DNA of 27,496 nucleotides, taken from positions 1 to 27,496 of the forward strand of contig JALNYB010000012.1 in the NCBI GenBank assembly GCA_023230065.1, given 5' to 3'. The notes under the pieces are model-generated. The model was given only the letters and a program-made list of their open reading frames with translations. It was not told where the DNA came from and did not search any database. The DNA comes from Candidatus Methanomethylophilaceae archaeon. GTDB taxonomy: Archaea; Thermoplasmatota; Thermoplasmata; Methanomassiliicoccales; Methanomethylophilaceae. The position numbers were made by a program, and so were the translations under genes. Shown one piece after another: positions 6,978-14,968 of the stretch; within the stretch, counting starts at the first letter, position 1; each line of letters starts with the position of its first letter.

Positions 6978-8309
6978 ATGGAAGAAGTGGACCAAAGCAA
7001 TAATCCACGTGCAAGATGGAAACTCATATGGAAGTGTGTTCTAATAGGTCTTGCGGGGGGATTAATGGTATCTCTATATCGCATAGGTATTGTGTCTGGC
7101 ACAGATTTTGCAATATCTACATATTCATTCATGGAGCATAATCCGATATACATACCTATATGGGTTGTATTCTCATTTGTCGTTGGTTACGTAATATATC
7201 GTATTATAAAATGGGAGCCGTCTGCGTCTGGTAGCGGAGTTCCACAGGTAAAAGGGAACGTAATGTTGGGGCTGAAGATGAATGGGTTCAAAGTCTTGTT
7301 GGCCCGTTTCTCAGGCGGTCTTTTAGGAGGATTGTTTGGTCTTTCTGTGGGAAGAGAGGGCCCATCTATTCACATTTCTGCGGCTACGGCTAAACCGATA
7401 TCGGATAAGATCGGTAAGGACGAATTCGAAAAAAGGCTCTTGATAACAAGTGGTGCAGCAGCCGGTCTTTCTGCGGCATTCAATGCTCCGATATCAGGTA
7501 TGGTATTCGCTTTAGAAGAGATCCATCATAGTTTCTCTGAATATGTTCTGTTGGCAGGCATAGCTGCATCATTATCAGCAGATTTGGTTGCTAGTTACAT
7601 CTTCGGTATGACTCCAGTTTTGGATTTCATGGATGTTCCAGAAGTCGCGTTAGATGTCTATTGGTGGTTCATACCTATTAGCATTGCAGCAGGTATATTG
7701 GGATGGCTTATGAATTTCTCATTCATAAAGATGCAAAATTTTTATAGAAAGTTCCCCCCGTGGTTGGCTCCCGGGATTGCATTGTTGATAGCTCTCCCTA
7801 TAGGGATGTATCTTCCTGATGCTCTTGGTAGCGGAGAGGGATTAGTAGGTATTGCAGAGAAGGCGGAAATTGGTATCGGGATGATATTCATCTTGCTTGT
7901 TACTAAGATCCTTTTTAGCAGTAGCAGTTTTGGATGTGGTGTTCCAGGAGGAATATTCATGCCCATTTTGGCTGTGGGGGCCTTAGGAGGGTCTTTGATA
8001 GGTCTTGTAATGGTGTACTTCGGTATGCCTTCATTGTACGTCTGTAACTGTGCGGTGTACTGCATGGCCGGGACGTTGGCATCTTCTTTGAGGGCACCGA
8101 TGACAGCCATAATGCTTGTCACCGAAATGACGGCGATGCTGATACATCTGCTACCTGTTGCTGTATGCGTTCTGATAGCTTACGTTGTTTCAGGTCTTAT
8201 GGGTTCTAAACCAATTTATGACGTCCTTCTGGGAGATTATCTCAACAGGAATCCAGACGCTTTGAAGGACGCAGATGAACCGTTATCAAAGCTTGGATGC
8301 GAGAATTGA
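6978..8309 (+). CDS. CLC-family chloride/proton exchanger (ClcA/EriC type)
   Basis: This is a membrane antiporter or channel for chloride, 443 residues, without the cytoplasmic CBS domains found in many larger relatives. The ion-binding motifs are present in order: GSGVPQ (85-90), GREGPS (125-130, gating Glu127), GIFMP (325-329) and Tyr414 in KPIYDVLL, matching the chloride-coordinating tyrosine. A Glu-Glu pair at 180-181 (FALEEIHHSF) stands where the E. coli exchanger has its proton-transfer glutamate, so a 2:1 chloride/proton exchanger is more likely than a passive channel. It could help with acid stress, for instance in a gut. The short leader and lack of Shine-Dalgarno fit a leaderless message. 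It converges with the GNAT gene after 54 bases. Confidence 0.92.
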   Translation: MEEVDQSNNPRARWKLIWKCVLIGLAGGLMVSLYRIGIVSGTDFAISTYSFMEHNPIYIPIWVVFSFVVGYVIYRIIKWEPSASGSGVPQVKGNVMLGLKMNGFKVLLARFSGGLLGGLFGLSVGREGPSIHISAATAKPISDKIGKDEFEKRLLITSGAAAGLSAAFNAPISGMVFALEEIHHSFSEYVLLAGIAASLSADLVASYIFGMTPVLDFMDVPEVALDVYWWFIPISIAAGILGWLMNFSFIKMQNFYRKFPPWLAPGIALLIALPIGMYLPDALGSGEGLVGIAEKAEIGIGMIFILLVTKILFSSSSFGCGVPGGIFMPILAVGALGGSLIGLVMVYFGMPSLYVCNCAVYCMAGTLASSLRAPMTAIMLVTEMTAMLIHLLPVAVCVLIAYVVSGLMGSKPIYDVLLGDYLNRNPDALKDADEPLSKLGCEN

Positions 8310-8363
8310 TTTTTCGTTTCAAATTTGTTGCAAGCAACCGATAGCTAAAATAATGTGATGCTA

Positions 8364-9212
8364 TCATCCAATTTCGAACGTGGTCAAGCCGAAAACACCA
8401 CTCCATTTGATATTCGGGCAACTTTTTGTATACATTCTAGATGTATTGAACACATTAGTCCAGTTTAGGTCTTTCACCAATTCAGTGGCTTTTATGTTGT
8501 TTTCCACGATATCAAGATATATGTTTTCATCTTCATCTATATTTGACGTCAGACTCATAAGAATATTGTAAGCTATATCGTAGCTATCGCAAAATAACGG
8601 GCCGATCTTATATCCGTCAAAACATTTTCTGATGACCCCGAAACCTTTTATCATGTAGTTTTTGTAGTAAACGATAGATTTACTGGAATTCTTTATCCAC
8701 GATTTTAAAAAATCATGTCTTTTAGCAGGGAAATGTAGTCTATCATAATCTACGATAAGTTCGAAAGAGACCTCTGTAGTGTTTCTTAAGAATCTATTAT
8801 CGTATGGTTTTCTGCTTGGTTTTCCACAATAACGGTAATTATAATTGGAAAAGATGAAACCGTTTTTTTCATAATTGCCTACTTGTGCTGATATACCATC
8901 AAGTGCCATATTTCTTTCAGGAAAACGACTGATAATGTTTTGCCACATATCATATCCATAATGTTGTCCGCGATATTCTGGTTTTACAATATAAAATCCT
9001 ACAAATGAAAAATCAGATTCTGGATATTTAACAAGGCTCATGCAACAGACTATTTCATCGTTATCTGTTATACCAACCCAAAAACCATTATTATCGCAAG
9101 TGTAAAAATTCTCGCCATCGCATGTTCCAGGGTTCCATCCTTCATTTCTTGCCCACGCGATTAAAACGGAATCCATTTCCGCCTTGGTTGCATTTCTGAT
9201 TGTCTTCAGCAT
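8364..9212 (-). CDS. GNAT-family N-acetyltransferase, two-domain
   Basis: A 282-residue protein. Residues about 3-130 form a GNAT fold: the acetyl-CoA loop lies in FYIVKPEYRGQHYGYDMW (73-90), a version of the R/Q-x-x-G-x-G/A motif A, and a following segment, ISAQVGNYEKNGFIF, matches the end of the fold. The remaining half, from about residue 145, resembles the small second domain (Acetyltransf_18 type) often found after such N-terminal domains, but that is a weaker call. The acceptor substrate cannot be told. The ATG has AAAGGA ten bases upstream. The Shine-Dalgarno is flanked by 6-bp inverted arms (9217-9222 and 9242-9247), which might fold over it. The gene ends TGA followed directly by TAG. 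It is transcribed alone and converges with the CLC gene. Confidence 0.75.
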   Translation of the reverse strand: MLKTIRNATKAEMDSVLIAWARNEGWNPGTCDGENFYTCDNNGFWVGITDNDEIVCCMSLVKYPESDFSFVGFYIVKPEYRGQHYGYDMWQNIISRFPERNMALDGISAQVGNYEKNGFIFSNYNYRYCGKPSRKPYDNRFLRNTTEVSFELIVDYDRLHFPAKRHDFLKSWIKNSSKSIVYYKNYMIKGFGVIRKCFDGYKIGPLFCDSYDIAYNILMSLTSNIDEDENIYLDIVENNIKATELVKDLNWTNVFNTSRMYTKSCPNIKWSGVFGLTTFEIG

Positions 9213-9376
9213 TTATACAAGTCCTTTGAGTTATTTTGCGTACTTGTGGTTGGTCGTTTTCAATATTATGCCATATGTGATAATAATTATTGCGTGTCAG
9301 AGATATAATGCATAGCTACGCAAATTTATTTATGAAGCAAAATAAAGCACTTCTTTGGATCTATAAGTGAAAAAGA

Positions 9377-9464
9377 TGGCGCCGAGAGGGAGATTTGAAC
9401 TCCCGAGGGGAAGATCCCCACGAGCTTTCCAGGCTCGCGCCTTACCGGGCTGGACCATCTCGGC
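9377..9464 (-). tRNA. tRNA-Ser(GGA)
   Basis: A complete class II tRNA. The acceptor GCCGAGA pairs with TCTCGGC, the anticodon stem CGAGC/GCTCG carries loop CTGGAAA with anticodon GGA (UCC codon), the long variable arm pairs GGGGA with TCCCC, and the T arm is GGGAG-TTCAAAT-CTCCC. The discriminator is G73, standard for serine, and CCA is encoded in the DNA. No intron is seen. Confidence 0.97.
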
Positions 9465-9508
9465 TTATGCGGTACAAAACGGTTCTTTCATTAAAACCTT
9501 TCGAGGGT

Positions 9509-10279
9509 TCAAAATTTCCAGGAAATGTCTTTTCTAAGGTCAGCCAGATGTCTTCTTTCCTCGCGTGCATTTTCAATAACTGCTTTATCGACGTATACAC
9601 AGAGGATGACATCGCTCTGATCCGCCTCATTCAAAGTATTTCCCAAAGGACCCACCAAACGTGATTTTCCAAAAAAGCGTGTTTCTTTATATTTTCCGAT
9701 GTTGTTAACGAATACAGTATACATTACATTCTCTAGTGATCTTGCGGGAAGGATCCTTTCTATGAATTGTTTGGAAGTTTCTGCGGATGCGGAAATGCAA
9801 ATATTAATATCGGCACCGGCTGTTGCGTAACAACGATAAATCTCAGGGAAGAACATATCATAGCATATGGAAAGTCCGAATTTCATTCCTTTAAACGTTC
9901 CCATTTTGGGTCTATCTCCAGGAGTTAATTCTTTTTCAGAGTATATTCCGAATTTTGCCAAATATATCTTATCATATTGAACGGTGCCTGAATGTGTCAC
10001 AAACAATAACGAATCCATCACACCTTTTTCACAATATGTTGGGGTACCATATGCAATTGCAATATCCATTTCAATACACCACAATGAGATCTTATCCAAT
10101 GCATACTGTATTTCAGGTTCTAAAGAGGTATAATCTGCACCATATCCTGTAAGGAACATTTCAGGGAATATATACACATCTGCTTTTGTCTGGGTGATCA
10201 CATTTAGTATCTTATCTAGATTTTGGCCGACATTACCGATAGATGATTGCACTTGACAAATTGCTATTCTAACTCCCAT
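9509..10279 (-). CDS. Carbon-nitrogen hydrolase, nitrilase superfamily
   Basis: A 256-residue cytoplasmic amidohydrolase. The catalytic Glu-Lys-Cys triad is visible: Glu40 in FPEMFLTGYG, Lys104 in YDKIYLAKFG, and the nucleophile Cys139 in SICYDMFFPE. The length and layout fit a single-domain member. These enzymes release ammonia from amides; the exact substrate cannot be read from sequence. The setting is suggestive, because nadE starts on the other strand only 86 bases away. Glutamine-dependent NAD synthetases carry just such a domain fused to NadE, so this could be a detached ammonia supplier; an omega-amidase or another small-amide hydrolase is equally possible. The start is the ATG at 10279, with a TATA box about 26 bases upstream and no Shine-Dalgarno, so leaderless. 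tRNA-Ser lies 44 bases beyond the TGA stop. Confidence 0.85.
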   Translation of the reverse strand: MGVRIAICQVQSSIGNVGQNLDKILNVITQTKADVYIFPEMFLTGYGADYTSLEPEIQYALDKISLWCIEMDIAIAYGTPTYCEKGVMDSLLFVTHSGTVQYDKIYLAKFGIYSEKELTPGDRPKMGTFKGMKFGLSICYDMFFPEIYRCYATAGADINICISASAETSKQFIERILPARSLENVMYTVFVNNIGKYKETRFFGKSRLVGPLGNTLNEADQSDVILCVYVDKAVIENAREERRHLADLRKDISWKF

Positions 10280-10300
10280 ATGATTTCTTATGGCGGGCGA

Positions 10301-10310
10301 GATATTTATT
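10301..10310 (-). promoter_or_regulatory. TATA box of the nitrilase-family gene
   Basis: AATAAATATC on the minus strand, centred 26 bases before the ATG at 10279. It shares the 86-base divergent region with nadE, whose weaker TATA-like CATTATTATT (10334-10343) sits 27 bases before its own ATG at 10366. Confidence 0.5.
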
Positions 10311-10365
10311 GTATGCTACGAAGGTACGAAACACATTATTATTAGGAAATACGATACACATCATA

Positions 10366-11160
10366 ATGTCCGGGAAATCGCTTCGCAAGATCACGGCTAA
10401 AGATGTCAGCGGTCTTGTTGAATTCATCAAGAATACTGTGGAGAATGCAGGATGCAAAGGTGTAGTAGTGGGTTTAAGCGGCGGAATCGATTCAGCTGTT
10501 GTTACTAAACTTTGCGTAGATGCTCTGGGTCCTAAGAAGGTTATGAATGTATTCATGCCCACATCTGTAACTGCAACCGATGATTATATGGCAACCAAGA
10601 ATCTTAGCAAACTTTGGGGAACAGAATACAAGGTTGTGGACATTCAGCCCGCGGTTGATGCATTCACGGCTGCATTGTTCTCTAATATAGCTACTCCTTT
10701 AGAAAAAGGGAACATTTCTGCAAGATGTAGGATGATAGTTCTTTTCAATAAAGCTAAAAAAACTAATTATCTCGTCGCTGGAACTTCCAACAAGAGTGAG
10801 CTTATGATGGGTTATTTTACGAAGTTTGGTGATGGTGCATGCGACTTTGTCCCCATGGTAGATCTGTATAAGACGCAAGTATGGGAAGTTGCAAAACTTA
10901 TCGGCGTTCCTCAGAAATTCATAGATATGGTGCCTACAGCGGGACTTTGGGAAGGACAAACGGATGAGAGTGAAATGGGAATAACCTATCATGATCTTGA
11001 CATTGTGTTGAATGACATGGAACAGTCGTTGAGTGATGACGAGATAGCAAATCATGTAGGTTTGTCTGTAGAAAGGGTTGCTGAGTTAAGGAGTCAGGTT
11101 AAGAAAATGGAACATAAGAGATTCCCAGCAATATGTCCGAATGTTCCTGTGGACAACTGA
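10366..11160 (+). CDS. nadE: NAD synthetase, short ammonia-type
   Basis: The enzyme makes NAD from deamido-NAD (nicotinate adenine dinucleotide), ATP and ammonia, the last step of NAD synthesis. The 264-residue protein has the N-type ATP pyrophosphatase loop GLSGGIDSAVVTKL (SGGIDS at 38-43). GTSNKSELMMGYFTKFGDGACDFVPMVDLYKTQVW and the late loop PTAGLWEGQTDESEMGI are NadE hallmarks. It lacks the N-terminal glutaminase domain of longer NadE forms, so it needs free ammonia or a partner. An in-frame ATG at 10309 is open but has no promoter or ribosome-site support; the ATG at 10366 has a TATA-like element 27 bases upstream and leads into the expected N terminus. It diverges from a nitrilase-family hydrolase, and tRNA-Glu follows 47 bases downstream. 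Confidence 0.93.
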   Translation: MSGKSLRKITAKDVSGLVEFIKNTVENAGCKGVVVGLSGGIDSAVVTKLCVDALGPKKVMNVFMPTSVTATDDYMATKNLSKLWGTEYKVVDIQPAVDAFTAALFSNIATPLEKGNISARCRMIVLFNKAKKTNYLVAGTSNKSELMMGYFTKFGDGACDFVPMVDLYKTQVWEVAKLIGVPQKFIDMVPTAGLWEGQTDESEMGITYHDLDIVLNDMEQSLSDDEIANHVGLSVERVAELRSQVKKMEHKRFPAICPNVPVDN

Positions 11161-11207
11161 AGGCTACGAAAGTATTATTAGTAACCTTGTAATCATGTGA
11201 ATATTAA

Positions 11208-11280
11208 GCTCCTGTAGTGTAGCGGCCAATCATGAAGCCCTCTCGAGGCTTCGACACGGGTTCAAATCCCGTCGGGAGCA
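11208..11280 (+). tRNA. tRNA-Glu(CUC)
   Basis: A standard 73-base cloverleaf. The acceptor GCTCCTG pairs with CGGGAGC through one G-U, the anticodon stem AAGCC/GGCTT holds loop CTCTCGA with anticodon CTC, and the T arm is CGGG-TTCAAAT-CCCG. The discriminator is A. CCA is not encoded: the next bases are CTA. A T-rich stretch follows at about 11296. Confidence 0.96.
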
Positions 11281-11492
11281 CTATTTCGTCAAGTATTATT
11301 TTTTCTCGAAGTAGCATTATAAATTGTAATGTAGATTTTTATTGCTTTCAGATATAGATTTAACAGGATACTATTTGTTTTCATGTTTCACAGTACTTGT
11401 TAAAATCTGGGAAACCACTTATATTCGGCAGTACAGGGCAAGTGCAGCATATCGTAATCGGATATGGGATCAGATCTTGATCATACAGACTG

Positions 11493-12047
11493 TTATTTTG
11501 AGTCACCCATTCTTTCAAGATATTCTTTGCGTGCTCCTTTGTATTCGGCTATCGGAATTATGTTCTTCAGCAGAGTCAAAAGGATTATAATGATCATTAG
11601 TCCGCTTACGTCAAGTACTATAGTTAGTCCAGATATCAAATAATCCGAACTGTTACCGGCCATAGATGCTGCTATTTTGCCAGCATCCACCGTTATAATT
11701 CCACCGTATGTTATTATAAAAAGCCAAAATGCGATATACATTCCATACAATAGTTTGAATGTTAGTCTTGCACGGTTCCCTTCGGGATAGAACTTTCCAA
11801 GAGTCTTCAATGCAATTGCAGGTATGCCGAATATCAAGGACATGATCAATATATTATCTGCTATTTTGAAAAGAGCTTTCATGTCATCTTTATCGATATC
11901 ACCGGACGCATTAGAGATGATAATGTTTTCAAGGTATCCTAAAACGTATAGCAATATGAGAGGTATGACTATGAATGTTATTATGCCACCGATCAGTCCT
12001 TTAATCCCGTTTTTTCGAGATCCTTCTTTCAAATTGAACTCATTCAT
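11493..12047 (-). CDS. Membrane protein of unknown function, four helices
   Basis: I do not recognise the family. From the chosen start the protein has 184 residues and about four hydrophobic helices (near 18-42, 67-85, 98-118 and 136-160), a short polar stretch after the first helix (ASGDIDKDDMKALF) and a charged C terminus. Three in-frame ATGs lie close together (first bases 12062, 12056, 12047). The last begins one base after the TGA of the upstream gene and has GGAG nine bases before it, so it is preferred; the earlier ones overlap or crowd that site. This tight coupling means the two proteins are made together and probably work together at the membrane. The 212 bases between tRNA-Glu and this gene hold no gene that I can support. 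Confidence 0.7.
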   Translation of the reverse strand: MNEFNLKEGSRKNGIKGLIGGIITFIVIPLILLYVLGYLENIIISNASGDIDKDDMKALFKIADNILIMSLIFGIPAIALKTLGKFYPEGNRARLTFKLLYGMYIAFWLFIITYGGIITVDAGKIAASMAGNSSDYLISGLTIVLDVSGLMIIIILLTLLKNIIPIAEYKGARKEYLERMGDSK

Positions 12048-12048
12048 T

Positions 12049-12879
12049 TCATACATCTCCATATATCAAGTCGAGTAATTTGATCATACTGGTCGTTTCA
12101 CTTGTATCTAGTGGGTATTCTTCACCATATGAGGTTATTGTTATTGTTCCTTCATTCTCTGCTGCACTTTCTTTTAGTTCTGATATTAGGCCCTCGGAGT
12201 TCGATGTGGCAATCTCAAAAGAGATGTTATTGCCGCTAGTGGTAAGAGACATTTGGATATCTGTGTTGTTTACAGTTGCATAGAAATTGTTAAGATTGGA
12301 GATAAGATCTCCATCTTCTACTCCCTGAGTTTGAATCATAAGGATATTCGGGTCTGTTGAATCATAAGATAATGTTCCGTTCTCAGAAAGATTGACATCA
12401 ATATTTAAGTTGGCTTGAATTCCTATCATTGAGTACAAATAGTAACCTTGAACTTCCAAAAATATGGGCATGGATATTCCATCGATGTCAGAATCGTTGT
12501 TATAATAAGCGATCATGAGTATGGCATCTATTATAGAGGTCTTCCCAGAAAGGGACAATTCTTTTGTTGAATTAGAGGATATGGTATTGTTTTCATCCCA
12601 GACAATTATTGTTTTTACGTTGTCGTCAGCAAGTGATATTCCAATTCCTACATCAGTAATGTCATAGGGCATTTTAGAAGTAATTCCAATCTCACCACTT
12701 GTTACAAGATTTAGTCCAGAGACCTCCCAAGTAATATCTGATAATGAGTTATTTTTGATATCTATGCCTCCATCGGTTATCGGAAGGAGTGCAGTTATCA
12801 AGAATACAGCGAATAGTATTGATATGGTAGCAATCGAGATTTGTGCAATGATTTTAGGACGGTTCGTAAGATTACCCAA
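12049..12879 (-). CDS. Membrane-anchored extracytoplasmic protein, unknown function, TTG start
   Basis: The product has 276 residues, with one N-terminal hydrophobic helix (about 11-32) followed by a polar, Asn/Ser/Thr-rich region with many N-glycosylation-type sites (NNS, NNT, NST, NGT, NDS). It is therefore anchored in the membrane and mostly outside. The exterior part alternates short beta-strand-like segments; I do not recognise a domain. The start is unusual: the only well placed start codon is TTG at 12879, and a TATA box (TTTATAAT) is centred about 26 bases upstream, which predicts a leaderless transcript beginning on TTG. No in-frame ATG lies upstream near the promoter. It is first in a two-gene unit, and its stop is one base from the ATG of the four-helix protein. 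Confidence 0.7.
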   Translation of the reverse strand: MGNLTNRPKIIAQISIATISILFAVFLITALLPITDGGIDIKNNSLSDITWEVSGLNLVTSGEIGITSKMPYDITDVGIGISLADDNVKTIIVWDENNTISSNSTKELSLSGKTSIIDAILMIAYYNNDSDIDGISMPIFLEVQGYYLYSMIGIQANLNIDVNLSENGTLSYDSTDPNILMIQTQGVEDGDLISNLNNFYATVNNTDIQMSLTTSGNNISFEIATSNSEGLISELKESAAENEGTITITSYGEEYPLDTSETTSMIKLLDLIYGDV

Positions 12880-12900
12880 TAGTATAGATTCATTCTGAAT

Positions 12901-12908
12901 ATTATAAA
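12901..12908 (-). promoter_or_regulatory. TATA box deciding the TTG start at 12879
   Basis: TTTATAAT on the minus strand, centred about 26 bases before the TTG. The placement supports a leaderless message and so the TTG start. Confidence 0.55.
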
Positions 12909-13008
12909 CGTATGTAGTCTGACATAATTTTAAAACGGGATAATTATTTCAAAGTAGACGGATTTAGAAAGGTATGATATATTAAAATGGAAATGGTTTT
13001 CTTCAAAT

Positions 13009-13581
13009 TTATCCTAAAGGAAGTATCTCTTTATCGTACAGTTCATTCAATACTTCACCGAATGCAGTGTACATCGCAGTACTACCGCAGATAAATCCTA
13101 CTGCACCCGCTATGTATGCTATGTCATGAATATTGGACAAGTCCTTTGTCGCAACTATGAAGAACAGTAGGAATAGAGTTAAGAAAACGATCTGAAGTGA
13201 ACGGTTTTTTCTGAGGGTTCCAATATACAGGAACAGTGTTAAAACTCCCCAAATGATGAAATATGCACCCAATGAAGTGCTATCTGCGGGTATCATTCCA
13301 GGAATGAGGGTGGTATTTATCGCAACGAATGTCAACCAGAAGAATCCGAACGACGTAAATGCAGTTGCACCAAAGGTATTTCCCTTTTTGAATTCGAACA
13401 ATCCTGCTACGATCTGTGCAAGTCCTCCATAGAATATTCCCATGGTAATGATCACTGAATTTAATTCAAACAATCCGAAATTGTGTAAAGACAGCAATAG
13501 TGTAGTCATTCCAAACGCAAGAAGACCTAAAGGTCCTGGATTGGCGATCTGGACGGTCGGTGAATTAATATTATCGGCCAT
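13009..13581 (-). CDS. Acetate transporter, GPR1/FUN34/YaaH (AceTr) family
   Basis: A 190-residue inner-membrane protein with six helices that takes up acetate or a similar small carboxylate. The family signature NPGPLGL is at residues 14-20. The later segments LNSVIITMGIFYGGLAQIVAGLFEFKKGNTFGATAFTSFGFFW and FIIWGVLTLFLYIGTLRKN match family patterns. An upstream in-frame ATG would add 40 residues of no family likeness and run into the ZIP gene; the ATG at 13581 has a TATA box centred about 26 bases before it and gives the expected N terminus. Methanogens that reduce methyl compounds with hydrogen need acetate as a carbon source, which fits an uptake role, though the direction of transport is inferred. 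It is downstream of the ZIP gene on the same strand but has its own promoter. Confidence 0.9.
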   Translation of the reverse strand: MADNINSPTVQIANPGPLGLLAFGMTTLLLSLHNFGLFELNSVIITMGIFYGGLAQIVAGLFEFKKGNTFGATAFTSFGFFWLTFVAINTTLIPGMIPADSTSLGAYFIIWGVLTLFLYIGTLRKNRSLQIVFLTLFLLFFIVATKDLSNIHDIAYIAGAVGFICGSTAMYTAFGEVLNELYDKEILPLG

Positions 13582-13602
13582 ATTCAAGTAATATTCATTA
13601 GG

Positions 13603-13610
13603 GTTTATAA
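13603..13610 (-). promoter_or_regulatory. TATA box of the acetate transporter gene
   Basis: TTATAAAC on the minus strand, centred about 26 bases before the ATG at 13581. It implies leaderless transcription separate from the ZIP gene. Confidence 0.6.
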
Positions 13611-13675
13611 TAATGACGTATAATGTATTCGACATTTGTCGATTAAAATATAAATTAAAAAGTTTGTCAAAAAAA

Positions 13676-14464
13676 TTAACAGATATCTCCGCCGAGTGCA
13701 TTCGTAATGATAACTACAGCTATTACAACTACAAGACCCAGGAGAGTTAGAAGGATTGATTTGATGTTAAGGTTCTTTCTATGGAATGCTTCAGGAATAA
13801 TGTCACACATGGTGACGAACATGAATATTCCTGCAGACACTGCGAAAGCAAGGCCTGCCCATTCTGCAGATGCACCGTTTAGGGCCAAATAAGAGAAAAG
13901 TCCTGCTATAGGTGAGATGAAACAGAACGCAATGAGATATTTTATGGCGCTTTTCTTTTTGTTGGATAGAAGGAATGTACTAGAAAGTGAGAATACAACG
14001 ACAACTTTGTGGATACACATGGCAACCAATACGGCTAATCCGATCTCCTGTCCTGCGATGAATGCAGTTGCGAGTGCGAGACCATCGAAACATGCATGAA
14101 TGGCAAGTCCGATGAATGCAGAGAATGATGTAATGTCATGAGAGTGATGGTCCAAGCATTCCTTGCATGTACATTCTGGCGTGTAATATTGTTTTAGTAG
14201 GAAATCAACAATGAATATTGCGATGAATCCTCCAAGGACTGCATACATTACGGTCATCGCGCTGTAGTTGTTTTCAATGCTTTCGTTAATAGCTTCCGGC
14301 AGGAGCATAAGGAACAGTACGCCGAGGAATATGCCCGCGCTGAATGCTATTGCAAGGTGTACTTGTTTGTCAGATAGTTTGATCAGTTGAGGAAGCAGTG
14401 CTCCAATAATAGAGACGATTAAAATTATTGTAATATAACCGGTGAACGAAAATATCGGATCCAT
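13676..14464 (-). CDS. ZIP-family divalent metal transporter
   Basis: A 262-residue membrane protein with about eight helices that imports zinc, iron or a related divalent ion. The metal-site helices are recognisable: HACFDGLA (123-130) in helix 4, corresponding to the HS-x-x-DG motif, and HKVVVVF (152-158) in helix 5. The cytoplasmic loop between helices 3 and 4 has CTCKECLDHHSHD (98-110), a likely metal-sensing or metal-capturing loop. The family fold is sure but the metal is not. A NikR-like regulator is transcribed divergently 91 bases away, so nickel is a fair candidate beside zinc. The ATG at 14464 has a TATA-like element (AATTAATAAC) 26 bases upstream, so a leaderless message is likely. 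Confidence 0.9.
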   Translation of the reverse strand: MDPIFSFTGYITIILIVSIIGALLPQLIKLSDKQVHLAIAFSAGIFLGVLFLMLLPEAINESIENNYSAMTVMYAVLGGFIAIFIVDFLLKQYYTPECTCKECLDHHSHDITSFSAFIGLAIHACFDGLALATAFIAGQEIGLAVLVAMCIHKVVVVFSLSSTFLLSNKKKSAIKYLIAFCFISPIAGLFSYLALNGASAEWAGLAFAVSAGIFMFVTMCDIIPEAFHRKNLNIKSILLTLLGLVVVIAVVIITNALGGDIC

Positions 14465-14555
14465 ACTTTGGATTCATGCTAAGGTGTTATTAATTATTAC
14501 CGTAACATTAATAGCATTTCATAATATTATCATCGATTGTTAATAAGGTAATATC
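14465..14555. promoter_or_regulatory. Divergent ZIP/NikR-like promoter region
   Basis: This holds the ZIP TATA element (14486-14495, minus strand) and a TATA-like TTCATAATATTAT (14518-14530, plus strand) for the regulator. TATTACC at 14495-14501 is repeated inverted as GGTAATA at 14547-14553, 45 bases apart; the second copy also overlaps the regulator's ribosome site (AAGGTAAT). These could be half-sites for a NikR-type tetramer, which binds two spaced half-sites. Confidence 0.4.
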
Positions 14556-14939
14556 ATGGGAATTGTAAGCATATCGTTAAATGATGAGAATTTGAAAGCA
14601 CTAGATGATATACAGGAGGCATTTGGACTCAACGGAAGGAGTGAAGCAGTTCGTACTTCAATTAACGCGGCGATGATCGAAGTGCAGGATATCAAGAGTA
14701 TGGAAGGTGTTGTTGAGGGAATCCTGATAATTGTGAAGAAAGGACACGCAGATCCGTGGATGAGTCTTATTCAGGCTAAACATGAGGAAGACATCAAGAC
14801 GCAGCTTCATTCTCATCTGAAGAATCATAAGTGTTTAGAGGTCATGGTCATTTCTTCTGATGCTGATAAATTGTCATCCATGCTCAGAGAGATACATGCT
14901 ACCGGAAAAGCAGATTATGTTAGGTTTGTAAGGAGTTAA
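14556..14939 (+). CDS. NikR-like ribbon-helix-helix metal regulator
   Basis: A 127-residue regulator. Residues 1-45 form the ribbon-helix-helix DNA-binding domain (MGIVSISLNDENLKALDDIQEAF, then GRSEAVRTSI). The rest is a NikR-type ACT-like domain with HSHLKNHKCLEVMVI, in which His85, His87 and Cys93 reproduce the H-x-H-x5-C nickel ligands of E. coli NikR (His87, His89, Cys95). The fourth ligand, contributed across the dimer, is eleven residues before the first His in E. coli; here the nearest His (His76) is only nine before, with His64 further off. So either the helix is shortened or the ligand set differs, and the metal could be nickel or another. It is divergent from the ZIP transporter, which it may repress when metal is ample. 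The start has AAGGTAAT three bases before the ATG. Confidence 0.85.
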   Translation: MGIVSISLNDENLKALDDIQEAFGLNGRSEAVRTSINAAMIEVQDIKSMEGVVEGILIIVKKGHADPWMSLIQAKHEEDIKTQLHSHLKNHKCLEVMVISSDADKLSSMLREIHATGKADYVRFVRS

Positions 14940-14968
14940 AACCGAATTAGTTGTAGATTGGCTATAGC

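Noticed and set aside
10309..10365. N-terminal extension of NadE from the ATG at 10309
   Set aside because: No promoter fits it, the added residues do not look like NadE, and the TATA-like element favours 10366.
11342..11590. 82-residue ORF on the plus strand
   Set aside because: It overlaps the end of the four-helix membrane protein gene in the opposite direction and lacks a ribosome site; it is a shadow frame.
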